Source of the DNA: Acidobacteriota bacterium
GTDB taxonomy: Bacteria > Acidobacteriota > Terriglobia > Terriglobales > Acidobacteriaceae
Assembly: GCA_003225005.1 (NCBI GenBank)
Contig: QIAN01000048.1
Coordinates: 1 to 64,000 of the forward strand
Length of the DNA: 64,000 bases
Direction: 5' to 3'
Part shown: piece after piece, positions 17,233 to 26,418 of the stretch
Position numbering within the stretch: position 1 is the stretch's first letter
How the letters are laid out: each line of letters starts with the position of its first letter
The notes under the pieces: generated by a model
What the model was told of the DNA's origin: nothing
The model's input: the letters and a program-made list of their open reading frames with translations, nothing else
Database searches by the model: none
Position numbers and translations under genes: made by a program

Positions 17233-18606
17233 ATGTCTTCTCTGAGTGGACAGTTCGGATTTAGCTTTGTTCCGTCGGACCGCCGGGTGTGGACGGTGCG
17301 GGATTTGGTGGGGGCCGTGCGGTCGCACATCGAACACGAGTATTCCGACGCCTGGGTGGAGGGAGAAATCTCGAATTTCCGGGCGCCGGATTCCGGACAT
17401 CTCTACTTCACGCTGAAGGATGGCGATGCGCAGATTCGCGTTGTGATGTTTCGCTCCGCAGCGCGTTTGCTGCGCTTTCGCCCCGCAGATGGCATGCAGG
17501 TGGTGGTCCGGGGGCGAGTAACGATTTATGAAGACCGGGGTGAGCTGCAGATTTCCGCCGAGTATCTCGAGCCCAAAGGCGCGGGATCGTTGCAAGTGGC
17601 GTTTGAGCAACTGAAGGCCAAGCTGGCAGCCGAGGGGTTATTCTCTGCCGATCGCAAGAAAGCGATTCCGTCTTTGCCGGCCCGCATTGGCATCGTTACC
17701 TCCCCGCAGGCGGCAGCGCTGCGCGACATTCTGAATGTGTTGCGGCGGCGGCACCGCTCGGTGAATGTGGTCATTTACCCGGCGCAAGTGCAGGGTGAAA
17801 CGGCGGCTGCGGAGGTGGCCTCAGGCATTCGCTATTTCAGCCGGCAACGCAATGTGGAGGTCATCCTGGTGGCGCGTGGCGGTGGGTCGGCCGAAGATCT
17901 GGCGGCATTCAATGATGAAGGACTAGCGCGCACAGTGGCAGCTTCCAATGTTCCCGTGATTTCGGCGGTAGGGCACGAGACGGATTTCACTATTCTCGAC
18001 TTCGTATGCGATTTACGCGCGCCCACCCCTTCGGCCGCGGCGGAGTTGGTGATACGTTCGCGCCAGGAAGTCGACGAGCATGCGGCAGCACTGCACGAGC
18101 GCCTGTCTCGAGCGCTGCGTTATCGGCTCCTTATCATGCGGCAGACGCTCACCCAGTTGGCGCAGCACGGGGCTTTCGGCCGCATGGTGGACCTGATCCG
18201 CCAGCGGCAGCAGAAACTGGACGATTTGACCCACCGGGCAGAGAGAGCGCAGAGGCAGTTGCTTGAACCGATGCGGCGGCGGTGGGAAACAGTGTCGGCG
18301 ACGGTGCGGCACTATGACTTACGGCTGGTGCTTTCTGGAATGCGGAAGGAATTGAGCGCCGTGACCGGGACTCTGCTGGCTGCAATGCGTAACCTGCTGT
18401 TGCAAAACCGGGTCCGCAGCGACCGCTTGGGCACGGCTTTGGAAGGTCTGTCGCCGACGGCGATTCTGGAGCGCGGTTATGCTCTGGTCTTTGATGCTTC
18501 GGGCAAGCTGGTTAAGGACGCGAGCCGCGTGCATGCTGGTGAGGAGATCTCGGCCCGGTTGGCACGCGGAGAGATTCACGCGACGGTGCAAAAGAAACGC
18601 ACCTAA
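17233..18606 (+). CDS. xseA: Exodeoxyribonuclease VII large subunit
   Basis: 457 residues from ATG 17233 (MSSLSGQFGFSFVPSDRR). The open frame continues upstream through the DUF2905 gene, but that part is only a shadow. The N-terminal OB-fold has VWVEGEISNF-type wording (AWVEGEISNFRAPDSGHLYF). The catalytic domain includes GIVTSPQAAALRDIL, VARGGGSAEDLAAFNDE and SAVGHETDFTILDFVCDLRA, and is followed by a long coiled coil and a C-terminal GYALVFD segment. The enzyme degrades single-stranded DNA with the small subunit XseB. No xseB-like gene follows in the expected place. Confidence 0.96.
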   Translation: MSSLSGQFGFSFVPSDRRVWTVRDLVGAVRSHIEHEYSDAWVEGEISNFRAPDSGHLYFTLKDGDAQIRVVMFRSAARLLRFRPADGMQVVVRGRVTIYEDRGELQISAEYLEPKGAGSLQVAFEQLKAKLAAEGLFSADRKKAIPSLPARIGIVTSPQAAALRDILNVLRRRHRSVNVVIYPAQVQGETAAAEVASGIRYFSRQRNVEVILVARGGGSAEDLAAFNDEGLARTVAASNVPVISAVGHETDFTILDFVCDLRAPTPSAAAELVIRSRQEVDEHAAALHERLSRALRYRLLIMRQTLTQLAQHGAFGRMVDLIRQRQQKLDDLTHRAERAQRQLLEPMRRRWETVSATVRHYDLRLVLSGMRKELSAVTGTLLAAMRNLLLQNRVRSDRLGTALEGLSPTAILERGYALVFDASGKLVKDASRVHAGEEISARLARGEIHATVQKKRT

Positions 18607-18675
18607 CCCAGCACCTGAAGGTGGCATTACAATGAGCACGGTCTACCTCGGATTCGCGGTGGGAGCGAGGTCCCG

Positions 18676-19557
18676 ATGACGCAGTTGCCGGCCCCATGGT
18701 CAACAATATCGGTGGCCCTCGACATTTTGCTGGTAGCCGTGGTCTTTTACCAGGTGCTGGTGATGATTCGCGGCACGCGCGCGGCACCCATGCTGGCCGG
18801 CGTGGCCGTAGTTGCCATCATTTTCTACCTGGCCCGTGTCGGTGAACTCACAACCCTCAACTGGTTGATAAGCCGGTTGGTACCCTACGTTCTCTTCGCT
18901 CTCATTGTCGTTTTCCAATCAGAGATTCGACACGTCCTCGCCGATGTGGGACGACGCCTGAGGTTTGGGCGAGGGTCGGCGAGCGAGAGCGACACCTACG
19001 ATGACATTGTTTTGGCGGCGAATCTATTCTCCCAGCACCAGACCGGGGCGCTGATCGTGATTGAGCGGGAGATTGGACTGAGAACCTATATAGAGAGTGG
19101 CGTTCCGCTGGATGCACGTTTGTCGTACGACCTGCTGGCAACAATTTTCCGGCCTAGCGCCCCGTTGCATGACGGCGCGGTTATCGTCCAAAAAGAGCGC
19201 GTTGCGGCCGCGGCATGTTTTTTGCCGCTCTCGATGAATCCGGTGCTTTCAACGCAATTGGGGACGCGTCACCGGGCTGGTATGGGCATAACCGAAGAAA
19301 CGGATGCAATCGCGGTAATCGTTTCCGAGGAAACCGGGGCGATCAGTGTTGCCGTAGGCGGGAAGATCGAGCGTGACCTTTCGGTGGAGCAACTGCGTGA
19401 ACGGCTGAGCGGTGAGTTGCGCCGCTACATGTCTCCGGTCACGTTGCCGACTGCGATTGCGCCGGAAGATGAAAGCGATGCAGCCCTGGATTCTCCGCGA
19501 CGGGCCGCTGGATCACGAAGTGACGACACGGACTCCCTGCTGGGACCGGGACGCTAG
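18676..19557 (+). CDS. cdaA: Diadenylate cyclase (c-di-AMP synthase)
   Basis: A 293-residue membrane enzyme that makes cyclic di-AMP from two ATP. Three N-terminal membrane helices (about 12-30, 38-55 and 66-82) precede the DAC domain with the catalytic DGA motif at residues 166-168 (APLHDGAVIV) and the RHR motif at 198-200 (GTRHRAG). It is the first gene of the conserved cdaA-cdaR-glmM operon, and its stop is 2 bp before the next start. A low-complexity C-terminal tail follows the domain. The product probably links osmotic and cell-wall control. Confidence 0.95.
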   Translation: MTQLPAPWSTISVALDILLVAVVFYQVLVMIRGTRAAPMLAGVAVVAIIFYLARVGELTTLNWLISRLVPYVLFALIVVFQSEIRHVLADVGRRLRFGRGSASESDTYDDIVLAANLFSQHQTGALIVIEREIGLRTYIESGVPLDARLSYDLLATIFRPSAPLHDGAVIVQKERVAAAACFLPLSMNPVLSTQLGTRHRAGMGITEETDAIAVIVSEETGAISVAVGGKIERDLSVEQLRERLSGELRRYMSPVTLPTAIAPEDESDAALDSPRRAAGSRSDDTDSLLGPGR

Positions 19558-19559
19558 CC

Positions 19560-20240
19560 ATGAAGGAATTGTTTCGGCGCTATGTGCTGCACAATTTTGG
19601 ATTGAAAGTATTGTCGCTATTGCTCGCAACGGGCCTGTGGATGGCGATTTCTCCCGAGAATCAGCCGGCGGAAATGGCTCTGCGGGTACCGATCGAGTTT
19701 CACCAGGTGCCGGATAATATTGAGATCAGTTCGGCGAACATTCCGGAGGCGCAAGTGCGGGTGCGCGGACCGGAGCGATTAATCCGGCAGTTGCGGTCTA
19801 CGGACGTGCATGCTGAGATCGGCTTGGCCGATGTCAAACCGGGCGAGCGTACTTTTGATCTGACCTCAGGTCAAATCCATCCGCCACGCGACGTGAGTGT
19901 CGTACAAGTGTTGCCCGGGCAATTGCACCTGGACTTTGATACGCGGCTCAGCCGTGAAGTTGAAGTGCATGCCCGCGTGACCGGCAACTTTGTGGCGGGC
20001 GAGCAGATTGCGCAGCTTCTGGTCGATCCCGCGAAAATCACGATTACCGGGCCGCGACGTCACGTGGAACTGGTGGACTCTGCCACAACCGATCCCGTGG
20101 ACGCTTCCGGGACCATGACGCGAGCTGTGTTTGTGACCAACGTGTATGTCTCCGATCCGCTGGTGCAGGTGGTGCAGCCGACGCCGATTCATGTGACTGT
20201 AATTATGGGAAAGTCGCCTGGGACGCCGAGCGCCCCCTGA
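19560..20240 (+). CDS. cdaR: YbbR-like domain protein, regulator of CdaA
   Basis: 226 residues with an N-terminal membrane anchor (FGLKVLSLLLATGLWMAIS) and two YbbR-type repeats outside the membrane (for example VPIEFHQVPDNIEIS followed by PEAQVRVRGPERLIRQL, and a second unit with ITGPRRHVELVDS). In Firmicutes the cognate protein binds and modulates CdaA. It begins 2 bp after cdaA, so the two are surely co-transcribed, and glmM follows 110 bp later. Firmicute homologues have more repeats, so this is a short version. Confidence 0.9.
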   Translation: MKELFRRYVLHNFGLKVLSLLLATGLWMAISPENQPAEMALRVPIEFHQVPDNIEISSANIPEAQVRVRGPERLIRQLRSTDVHAEIGLADVKPGERTFDLTSGQIHPPRDVSVVQVLPGQLHLDFDTRLSREVEVHARVTGNFVAGEQIAQLLVDPAKITITGPRRHVELVDSATTDPVDASGTMTRAVFVTNVYVSDPLVQVVQPTPIHVTVIMGKSPGTPSAP

Positions 20241-20350
20241 CGCACAGTCGGGGACCTTCGATATTGTCCTGCTGTTGCCGTCCTCGTTTATCATCCTCGT
20301 GGTTCTTATGATTATTCTGTTTGATCATTTGATCTGAAATCGAATTTGTT

Positions 20351-21730
20351 ATGAGCCAGCAAACACGGCAGTTATTCGGGACGGATGGCATTCGGGGTGT
20401 GGCAGGAGAATTTCCGCTCACGACGCAGAGCACGTATCTGATTGGGCGGGCTCTGGGGCACGATCTGATTCGGTCAACGCGGACCGCGCAAGCGGTGATT
20501 GGTCAGGACACGCGAGAATCCAGCCGATGGATCGCGGATCGCGTGGCAGCAGGACTGGTTTCGGTCAGTGTGGAAGTACATAGCGCTGGCGTGATCACTA
20601 CCCCCGGGGTTGCGTATCTTGCCCGGTCGCGGGGGTTGGCGGCCGGGGTCGTGATCTCCGCTTCCCACAATCCCTGGACGGATAACGGGATCAAAGTTTT
20701 TTCTGGCGACGGTTACAAGCTGACAGACGCGCGCGAGCTGGCCATGGAGAAAGAGATTTTTGCCCTATTGCAGAATCCAGCAGCGGCGGAGGGAGTTACT
20801 GGAACAGCTCCGGCGCCGAGTCTTCCGGGAGAGGCGGGATTGCGGCATGCCTACATCGAGTGGCTGGCGGGCAGCGTGTCTTCCGACTTGAGCAAGATGC
20901 GGGTGTTGGTGGATTGCGCAAATGGGGCGGCTACGGCTGAGGCTCCTGAGTTGTTTCGGCGGATGGGAATTCAGGCGACATTCATGCAGGGGGCTCCGGA
21001 TGGGAAAAATATCAACGAGGGTTGCGGGGCGCTGCATCCGGAGACGCTAGCTGCGGCTGTGGCAGAGTCGGAGGGGAGGTTTGATCTGGGAGTGACGTTT
21101 GACGGCGATGCGGACCGGGCTCTATTTTGTGATGCGCATGGGCGCGTGGTCAATGGCGACGGCGTGCTGCTGATTGCGGCACGCGATCTGCATAGCCGTG
21201 GGAAATTGAACGGAGAAATGGTGGTGGCCACGACCATGTCGAATATGGGATTGGAGATTGCGCTGAAACGATCTCACATTTCCATGTTGCGAGCGAATGT
21301 TGGCGACAAGTATGTGCTCGAGGAGATGCTGAAGACTGGCGCGACTCTGGGTGGAGAGCAGTCGGGGCATATTCTTTTTCGGGATGGCGAGGCGACTACT
21401 GGCGATGGTTTGCTCACAGCGCTGCGCGTGATGGACATGGTGCTGCGAAGCGGACGTTCGCTGGCGGAGCTGGCCGGTGATCTAAAAGTTTTTCCACAAA
21501 AGATTCAGAATGTGCGCGTGCGGGAGAAAGTTCCGTTTTCGCAGGTTCCCGAGATTCAGCGGGCGATCGAAGCGGCGGAGCGCGAGCTGGATGGAAACGG
21601 GCGCGTGGTGGTTCGGTATTCGGGGACGGAGGCCTTGGCGCGAGTCATGGTGGAAGCGGAGTCGGAAGAGAAGATGAAGGCGCTGACAGCGGTGATTGCT
21701 GGCGCTATTCAGAAGGCGCTCGGGGTGTGA
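20351..21730 (+). CDS. glmM: Phosphoglucosamine mutase
   Basis: A 459-residue enzyme converting glucosamine-6-phosphate to glucosamine-1-phosphate for UDP-GlcNAc. It starts LFGTDGIRGVAGEFPLT. The active phosphoserine lies in ISASHNPWTDNG (about residue 105). The metal-binding loop is TFDGDADRALF and the sugar-binding loop is GGEQSGHI. The phosphate-binding end RYSGTEALARVM is complete. It is the third gene of the cdaA operon. A strong intrinsic terminator lies about 330 bp downstream. Confidence 0.97.
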   Translation: MSQQTRQLFGTDGIRGVAGEFPLTTQSTYLIGRALGHDLIRSTRTAQAVIGQDTRESSRWIADRVAAGLVSVSVEVHSAGVITTPGVAYLARSRGLAAGVVISASHNPWTDNGIKVFSGDGYKLTDARELAMEKEIFALLQNPAAAEGVTGTAPAPSLPGEAGLRHAYIEWLAGSVSSDLSKMRVLVDCANGAATAEAPELFRRMGIQATFMQGAPDGKNINEGCGALHPETLAAAVAESEGRFDLGVTFDGDADRALFCDAHGRVVNGDGVLLIAARDLHSRGKLNGEMVVATTMSNMGLEIALKRSHISMLRANVGDKYVLEEMLKTGATLGGEQSGHILFRDGEATTGDGLLTALRVMDMVLRSGRSLAELAGDLKVFPQKIQNVRVREKVPFSQVPEIQRAIEAAERELDGNGRVVVRYSGTEALARVMVEAESEEKMKALTAVIAGAIQKALGV

Positions 21731-22057
21731 CGGTCCCGAATTCGCTTCTCGCGGAAGTAAAAAAGTGCGAGGGTCGTTCGCTTCGCTGAGGATGACAGGG
21801 GCTATAAAACAGTCCGTGTCTTAAGGCATAGCGCTTTCGGTCGATAGCCGCGTAGGTGGGGTTGGTAGCCTCCAGGAGAAAAAAGCGTCTGCACGCGCAC
21901 GCATGGTTACAGGATCCACCCCTCAAGCCTTTGCACCGAAAAAACCGGGCCCCTGATCAGATTAGTACTCCATCAAAATCTTAAACCATTCGTCACGGCA
22001 GCTCAGCATGACAAGATTGCCAGGATGACGAGATTTAAACCAGGAGTCCTGGAGGCT

Positions 22058-22085
22058 AGGGGGCTGTGTAGCCCTCTTTTTCTTT
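22058..22085 (+). terminator. Intrinsic terminator downstream of glmM
   Basis: An 8-bp stem AGGGGGCT / AGCCCTCT (one G-U pair) with a GTGT loop, followed by TTTTTCTTT. It reads on the plus strand and probably ends the cdaA-cdaR-glmM transcript or a small RNA in its 3' region. Confidence 0.7.
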
Positions 22086-22145
22086 GAGTAGGTTAGCGTT
22101 CTCCATCCTGCCATTTTTGACCCCTTCAGCCCTCCGTAGTGATCA

Positions 22146-22252
22146 ATGGGAACTTAACAGAGACCAGATTCTCACTGAAGGAAAAGAGAGGCAATGAGGA
22201 CCTCTAACAGGACCTCTCGCCTCGCGATTCTGATCTCCGTTCTAGTTCCCAT
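22146..22252. ncRNA. Candidate structured RNA or MITE-like hairpin
   Basis: ATGGGAACT at 22146-22154 pairs with AGTTCCCAT at 22244-22252. The stem continues inward with AAC/GTT, GAGA/TCTC and CAGA/TCTG, broken only by single mismatches, then by GAGAGG / CCTCTC around a GGACCTC repeat. About 25 pairs over 107 nt is far more than chance in this region. It could be an RNA gene or a small inverted-repeat element. No known family was recognised. Confidence 0.4.
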
Positions 22253-22809
22253 CAAGATTTTCGGCAGAGACGCAGAGGTTAGCCCATAGATAAGCGAACG
22301 GCTATTTCGTTAGTGGTTCGTTTCGCATCTTGTGTTGATGCGCCCTGAGCGCTATCCGACTTTGGTGGCTCTTGAGCCGTTTGGCCTTGAGTACCTCCGA
22401 GAGTCGTTGGTACTCCGAATAGACCAGACTCTGAGGCGGATGTGTCAGTGCATTGGCCACTGCGTTCTCTCGGAGCGGCACTCTTCAGCGATAGCGAAGA
22501 GCCGACGTGCTTCTGCGTGATCTGGCATGGGTTGATGGTATATCGAAATCCAGCATGGGTTTTATCCTAAGGTATCAGAGCAGCCTCGATGCCCATTGGC
22601 AGTCGAATACTCGTCGCAAGGATTATTGACCTGTGTTTAGAGGGAATCATGCCTTCAGGCGTTCGTCTCAGCACGGGTCTTGGTGCGTTGTTGGGGTTGG
22701 TCTTTTGCGACCACTCGCCGGTCACGATGCGGGTCGGTGCGGGGCTGCCCCGTACTGAGTTCGGTTTTCTGTCTGGGAGCGGCTCCTATTAGATAGATAG
22801 GAGTTAATT

Positions 22810-25635
22810 CTAGAGGTCCTGGAGATCTCTCCAGTTGGGGCCGATGCCGATTTCCACTAACAGCGGCACGGCCAGGGCATGGACTTTTTCCATTTGCTCG
22901 CGGACCAGAGATAGGATGGTCTCTACTTCTTTGTCGGGGACCTCGAAGACCAGTTCGTCGTGAACCTGCAACATCATTCGGGATTTCAAGCTGCGTTCTT
23001 CGAGGGCGGCATCGATGCGGATCATGGCTAGTTTGATCAAATCGGCGGCGGTGCCTTGCAGGGGAGTGTTTACGGCGGTGCGCTCGGCGAAACCTCGCTG
23101 GTTGGAGTTCTTGCTATTAATATCGGGGATGGGGCGCACCCGTCCAAAGAGCGTTCTCACCTTCAGATCACGGCGAGCTTCATCAAGTGTTTTGTCGATG
23201 AAGGTGCGAACCCCTTTGTATCTCTCGAAATAGGCAGCGATGAACTGTTTGGCTGCGGCGGGCTCGATGCCGAGATTTTGTGAGAGGCCGAAGGCGGACA
23301 GACCGTAGACGATTCCGAAATTGACCACTTTGGCCTGTCGGCGGTGATCGGACGTCACCATGAGCGGAGGAACTCCGAAAACTTGGGAGGCCGTGAGCGT
23401 GTGAATGTCGTCGCCGCGGCGGTAGGCCTCAACCAGCAAGGGATCGCGGGAGAAGTGGGCGAGCAGGCGAAGTTCGATTTGCGAGTAATCGGCGGCGAGG
23501 AGAACGTGGCCCGGCTCGGCGATGAACGCCGCGCGGATTTCGCGTCCTAACTCGGTGCGGATGGGAATGTTCTGGAGATTGGGATTGGCGGAGGAAAGGC
23601 GTCCGGTGGCGGTTCCGGTCTGGCCGAAGGTAGTGTGCAGGCGACCGCTGGCGGGGTCGAGAAGCGACGGAAGTGCGTCGACGTAAGTAGATTTGAGCTT
23701 GGTGAGCTGGCGGTAGTCGAGAACCATGCGGGCGATGGGATGATCTTCGGCAAGGCCTTCGAGCACATCGACCGCGGTCGAAATTTTCTTGCCTTTGCCG
23801 TATTTGACCGGGGTAGGCAAGTTTAGCTGGTTGAACAGTACGTCGCCCAATTGCTTGGGGGAACTAATGTTGAATTCGGTTCCAGCGACATCGTAGATTT
23901 CTTTGGCTTTGGCGTCGGCTTCGCGCTCCAGCTTTGTGGACATCTTCGCCAGGGCTTTGGTGTCGATCTTTACTCCGCAATGCTCCATGCGGGCGAGCAC
24001 GGGAACGAGCGGCAGATCGATTTCTTGGTAGAGCTTCGCGAGTCCTTCGCGTTCAAGTTCTTCGCGGAGAGCAAGGGCTAGCCTGAAGGTGATGTCGGCC
24101 GCTTCCGCAAGCTCTCCCGAGAGTTTGAGGTTGAAGCGGCGCAGAGCTACGTCGGAGAGGAGGTGGGATGAGTACGTGGGGTCGAGCAGGTATGAATACA
24201 GCGTGGAGTCGTGCTTCACCCCCGCAAGATTGATCCCGAGAGCATTGAACGCGTGAATTGCGGATTTGTAATCGTGGATCGCTTTGGCGACGGATTTGTC
24301 GGCCAGGGCGGCACCGAGTTTCGCTGCTGGTTCGCCTGAGTCCAGACGCAGTGTGATGGCCGAGCCCGCAGCTGCGGATATGGCGGCGCGGCGCCATGCA
24401 GGTGTGGTTACGGCGGCGGCAGCCGCGCTGAGCGGTAGCATGCTTTCTTGCGACTCTTCTTCGGCGGGTTCTGGTTCTGGCCTGGAGGCGACTTCCGCCT
24501 GCTCGATGGCGATTGCAAGCGCGCCACTCGCGACCACGGAATGGAGGACCGCTTCCACATCCGCGGCAGAATTTGCCTCAGAGTAGTGCGCTTCCGTAAC
24601 TTCTGTGACCGGCAACAACTCTTTGAGCAGTGAAGTGAACTCCAATTCAGTGTAAAGCGCTTTCAGCGATTCCGCATCGGGGTTGCCCGCGCGCATGGCT
24701 TCCACATCAAGTTCCACGGGAACGTTCGTGGCAATGGTCGCCATGCTCTTGCTGAACAGAATCGTGTCACGATTGTTCTGCAGGGATTCGCGGTAGGTCT
24801 TGCGCTCGACCTCGGCGGCGCGCTCCAGAGCTTGCTCTACGGAGCCGAAGCGCTTGATGATCTCGACGGACCCTTTTTCGCCAATGCCGGGGGCTCCGGG
24901 AATGTTGTCGATGCTGTCACCGCGGAGAGCCATGATATCAATCACGCGCTCGGGTGGAACGCCGAGGATTTCTTCCACTTTCGCGGCGTCACAGATCAAA
25001 TTGTCTTTAGGCGGATTCAGGACGCAGACCCTTTCATTCACCAGCTGCATCATGTCCTTATCGCTGGAGACCACGTAGACAAAGTACGAAGTAGCTGCGG
25101 CCTTGCGGGCCAGAGTTCCGATCACGTCGTCGGCTTCGAAACCCGCAAGCTCGAGAATTGGTATGCGATACGCCTCCAGCGCGCGGCGGATGTATGGGAC
25201 TTGCTGTGCCAGATCCTCGGGCATGGCAACCCGATTGGCTTTGTAACCTTTGTATTCGATCTCGGTGAAGGTCTGCGTCTTGATGTCAAACTTACGGACT
25301 TTCGTAATGGCCTCGGCTTGCTGATCGCGAAAGGTAGGCGCGGCTACATCGAAAACCGCTGCCAAGTATTCTGGCGCAAAATCATCACGCAGCTTGCGCA
25401 GCATATTGAGGAAGACGTAAATCGCCGCTGTGGGAAGACCAGTCCTGGTCGACATGGGGCGCTGTCGCACCATAGCGTGATAGGCGCGGAAGATGAACGA
25501 CATGGCGTCGATCAGGAAGATTCGACCTTGGTCTAAACCGGCCTGCGGCTGCGCCACTTTGCGGGCAGACGAAGGCCCGGGCGAAGCAATGGTAGCCTCA
25601 ACCTTTGCTAGCGGTGATTGTTTTCGTGGAGACAA
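22810..25635 (-). CDS. polA: DNA polymerase I
   Basis: 941 residues from TTG 25635 (GTG 25557 is a later alternative start). The 5'-3' exonuclease domain includes IFLIDAMSFIFRAYHAM and ILELAGFEADDVIGTLA. The middle domain has the 3'-5' exonuclease fold but lacks its catalytic acids: motif I reads ALAIAIEQAE and motif II HDYKSAIHAF, so proofreading is probably lost. A polymerase domain follows, with LLAADYSQIELRLLAHFS, RRQAKVVNFGIVYGLS and MMLQVHDELVFE. It repairs gaps and removes primers. An Ala/Glu-rich linker (EPEPAEEESQES) interrupts the middle domain. Confidence 0.96.
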   Translation of the reverse strand: MSPRKQSPLAKVEATIASPGPSSARKVAQPQAGLDQGRIFLIDAMSFIFRAYHAMVRQRPMSTRTGLPTAAIYVFLNMLRKLRDDFAPEYLAAVFDVAAPTFRDQQAEAITKVRKFDIKTQTFTEIEYKGYKANRVAMPEDLAQQVPYIRRALEAYRIPILELAGFEADDVIGTLARKAAATSYFVYVVSSDKDMMQLVNERVCVLNPPKDNLICDAAKVEEILGVPPERVIDIMALRGDSIDNIPGAPGIGEKGSVEIIKRFGSVEQALERAAEVERKTYRESLQNNRDTILFSKSMATIATNVPVELDVEAMRAGNPDAESLKALYTELEFTSLLKELLPVTEVTEAHYSEANSAADVEAVLHSVVASGALAIAIEQAEVASRPEPEPAEEESQESMLPLSAAAAAVTTPAWRRAAISAAAGSAITLRLDSGEPAAKLGAALADKSVAKAIHDYKSAIHAFNALGINLAGVKHDSTLYSYLLDPTYSSHLLSDVALRRFNLKLSGELAEAADITFRLALALREELEREGLAKLYQEIDLPLVPVLARMEHCGVKIDTKALAKMSTKLEREADAKAKEIYDVAGTEFNISSPKQLGDVLFNQLNLPTPVKYGKGKKISTAVDVLEGLAEDHPIARMVLDYRQLTKLKSTYVDALPSLLDPASGRLHTTFGQTGTATGRLSSANPNLQNIPIRTELGREIRAAFIAEPGHVLLAADYSQIELRLLAHFSRDPLLVEAYRRGDDIHTLTASQVFGVPPLMVTSDHRRQAKVVNFGIVYGLSAFGLSQNLGIEPAAAKQFIAAYFERYKGVRTFIDKTLDEARRDLKVRTLFGRVRPIPDINSKNSNQRGFAERTAVNTPLQGTAADLIKLAMIRIDAALEERSLKSRMMLQVHDELVFEVPDKEVETILSLVREQMEKVHALAVPLLVEIGIGPNWRDLQDL

Positions 25636-25664
25636 CTAGACAGTTTATCAGCAGAAAATGCGGG

Positions 25665-26340
25665 CTAGAAATCCACGGTAAAGTTTGCTTGCACGATTTT
25701 CTTGCCCTCTTCCCGGGAGCTGTTGCGGAACAGCAGGTAAATACTCTTGCGGTTCGGCCGCAGAGACGGGAAGGCCGAGGTTCACTCCCTGGTCATGCGT
25801 TGCGTCTGCTGAAAAGAGTGCTTCGCTCGGGCGCCCATTAGCCAGTTCGGTATATTGCTGTCGGTTCAGCAGGAGAGAGTCCACGTTCGCGCCGTCGTCG
25901 CCGGACTGGGCTCCGGCCTGCTGGACAAAAGATCGGAAGGTCCCGTGCAGGTGCGGTGTGGCGGCTTGGGCTGGAATTTCGAATGCAACTTTTATCTGCT
26001 ACCGGCGAAGGTTCTATGCAGGATGTGTTCGTGCTGCCCACCGGGAAGCCAGCGATGTGATCGGAGGGATGCGGTTTTCAGGGTGCGGAATGTTCCTGCC
26101 TGGGGTTTGCTCCGATTTGTCTTTGCCCATCCACGAGTCTAGGGGACTGACAACCTTCATCATTGGTTGCGTGGCCGGCTGAGGGGCTGGTGGAGGCTCG
26201 GTTTCTGTGGATTCCGATTTACCGGTCGGCCTGCGGCAGTCGATTGAACACGGCTAACAACCTTTGTCTGGATTTTCGCGGACAAAGCCATAGCCTAGTG
26301 CCAATAGCCTACCGAGCAGCGCCCATGAGAATCTCTTCAT
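25665..26340 (-). pseudogene. Decayed gene for a hypothetical protein
   Basis: From ATG 26340 (MKRFSWALLGRLLALGYGF, a membrane or signal segment) one minus-strand frame continues through a Pro-rich linker (ESTETEPPPAPQPATQP) but meets stops near 26255, 26015 and 26003. It reopens as KVAFEIPAQAATPHLHGTFR and runs cleanly to EPQEY near 25740. A single-base frameshift then switches to YLLFRNSSREEGKKIVQANF and the stop at 25665. The last 100 codons look like a real folded C-terminus, and the 5' part is badly broken. The family is unknown. Sequencing error could explain one lesion but not all. Confidence 0.6.
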
Positions 26341-26418
26341 CATTGGCGTGGTCCTGTCGAGGCCTTCATTGAGTAGGGACTGTCGCCGAGGGATGCCGGT
26401 TGGCCAAGATTCCGGAAG

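Larger units (their letters stand above)
21731..22809. other. Structured intergenic kilobase between glmM and polA
   Basis: There is no convincing gene: two plus-strand open frames of about 65 codons (22332 and 22589) resemble nothing and lack ribosome sites. The stretch holds a REP-like repeat (GTCGTTCGCTTCGCTGAGGATGAC around 21774), the palindrome CCAGGAGTCCTGG at 22040-22052, an intrinsic terminator (22058-22085) and a 107-nt long hairpin (22146-22252). Further stems are GAGTACC / GGTACTC (22389-22415), CAGTG / CACTG (22446-22462) and CTCTTC / GAAGAG (22481-22501). Such a run of stems suggests structured RNA. Confidence 0.45.

Noticed and set aside
22332-22792. Two small plus-strand frames in the glmM-polA spacer
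   Set aside because: They lack ribosome sites and family resemblance, and the DNA folds into several stems.
25685-26182. Plus-strand frame of 165 codons after polA
   Set aside because: Its opposite strand carries a much more protein-like (though broken) gene. The plus-strand product is Cys/Arg-rich with no family character.
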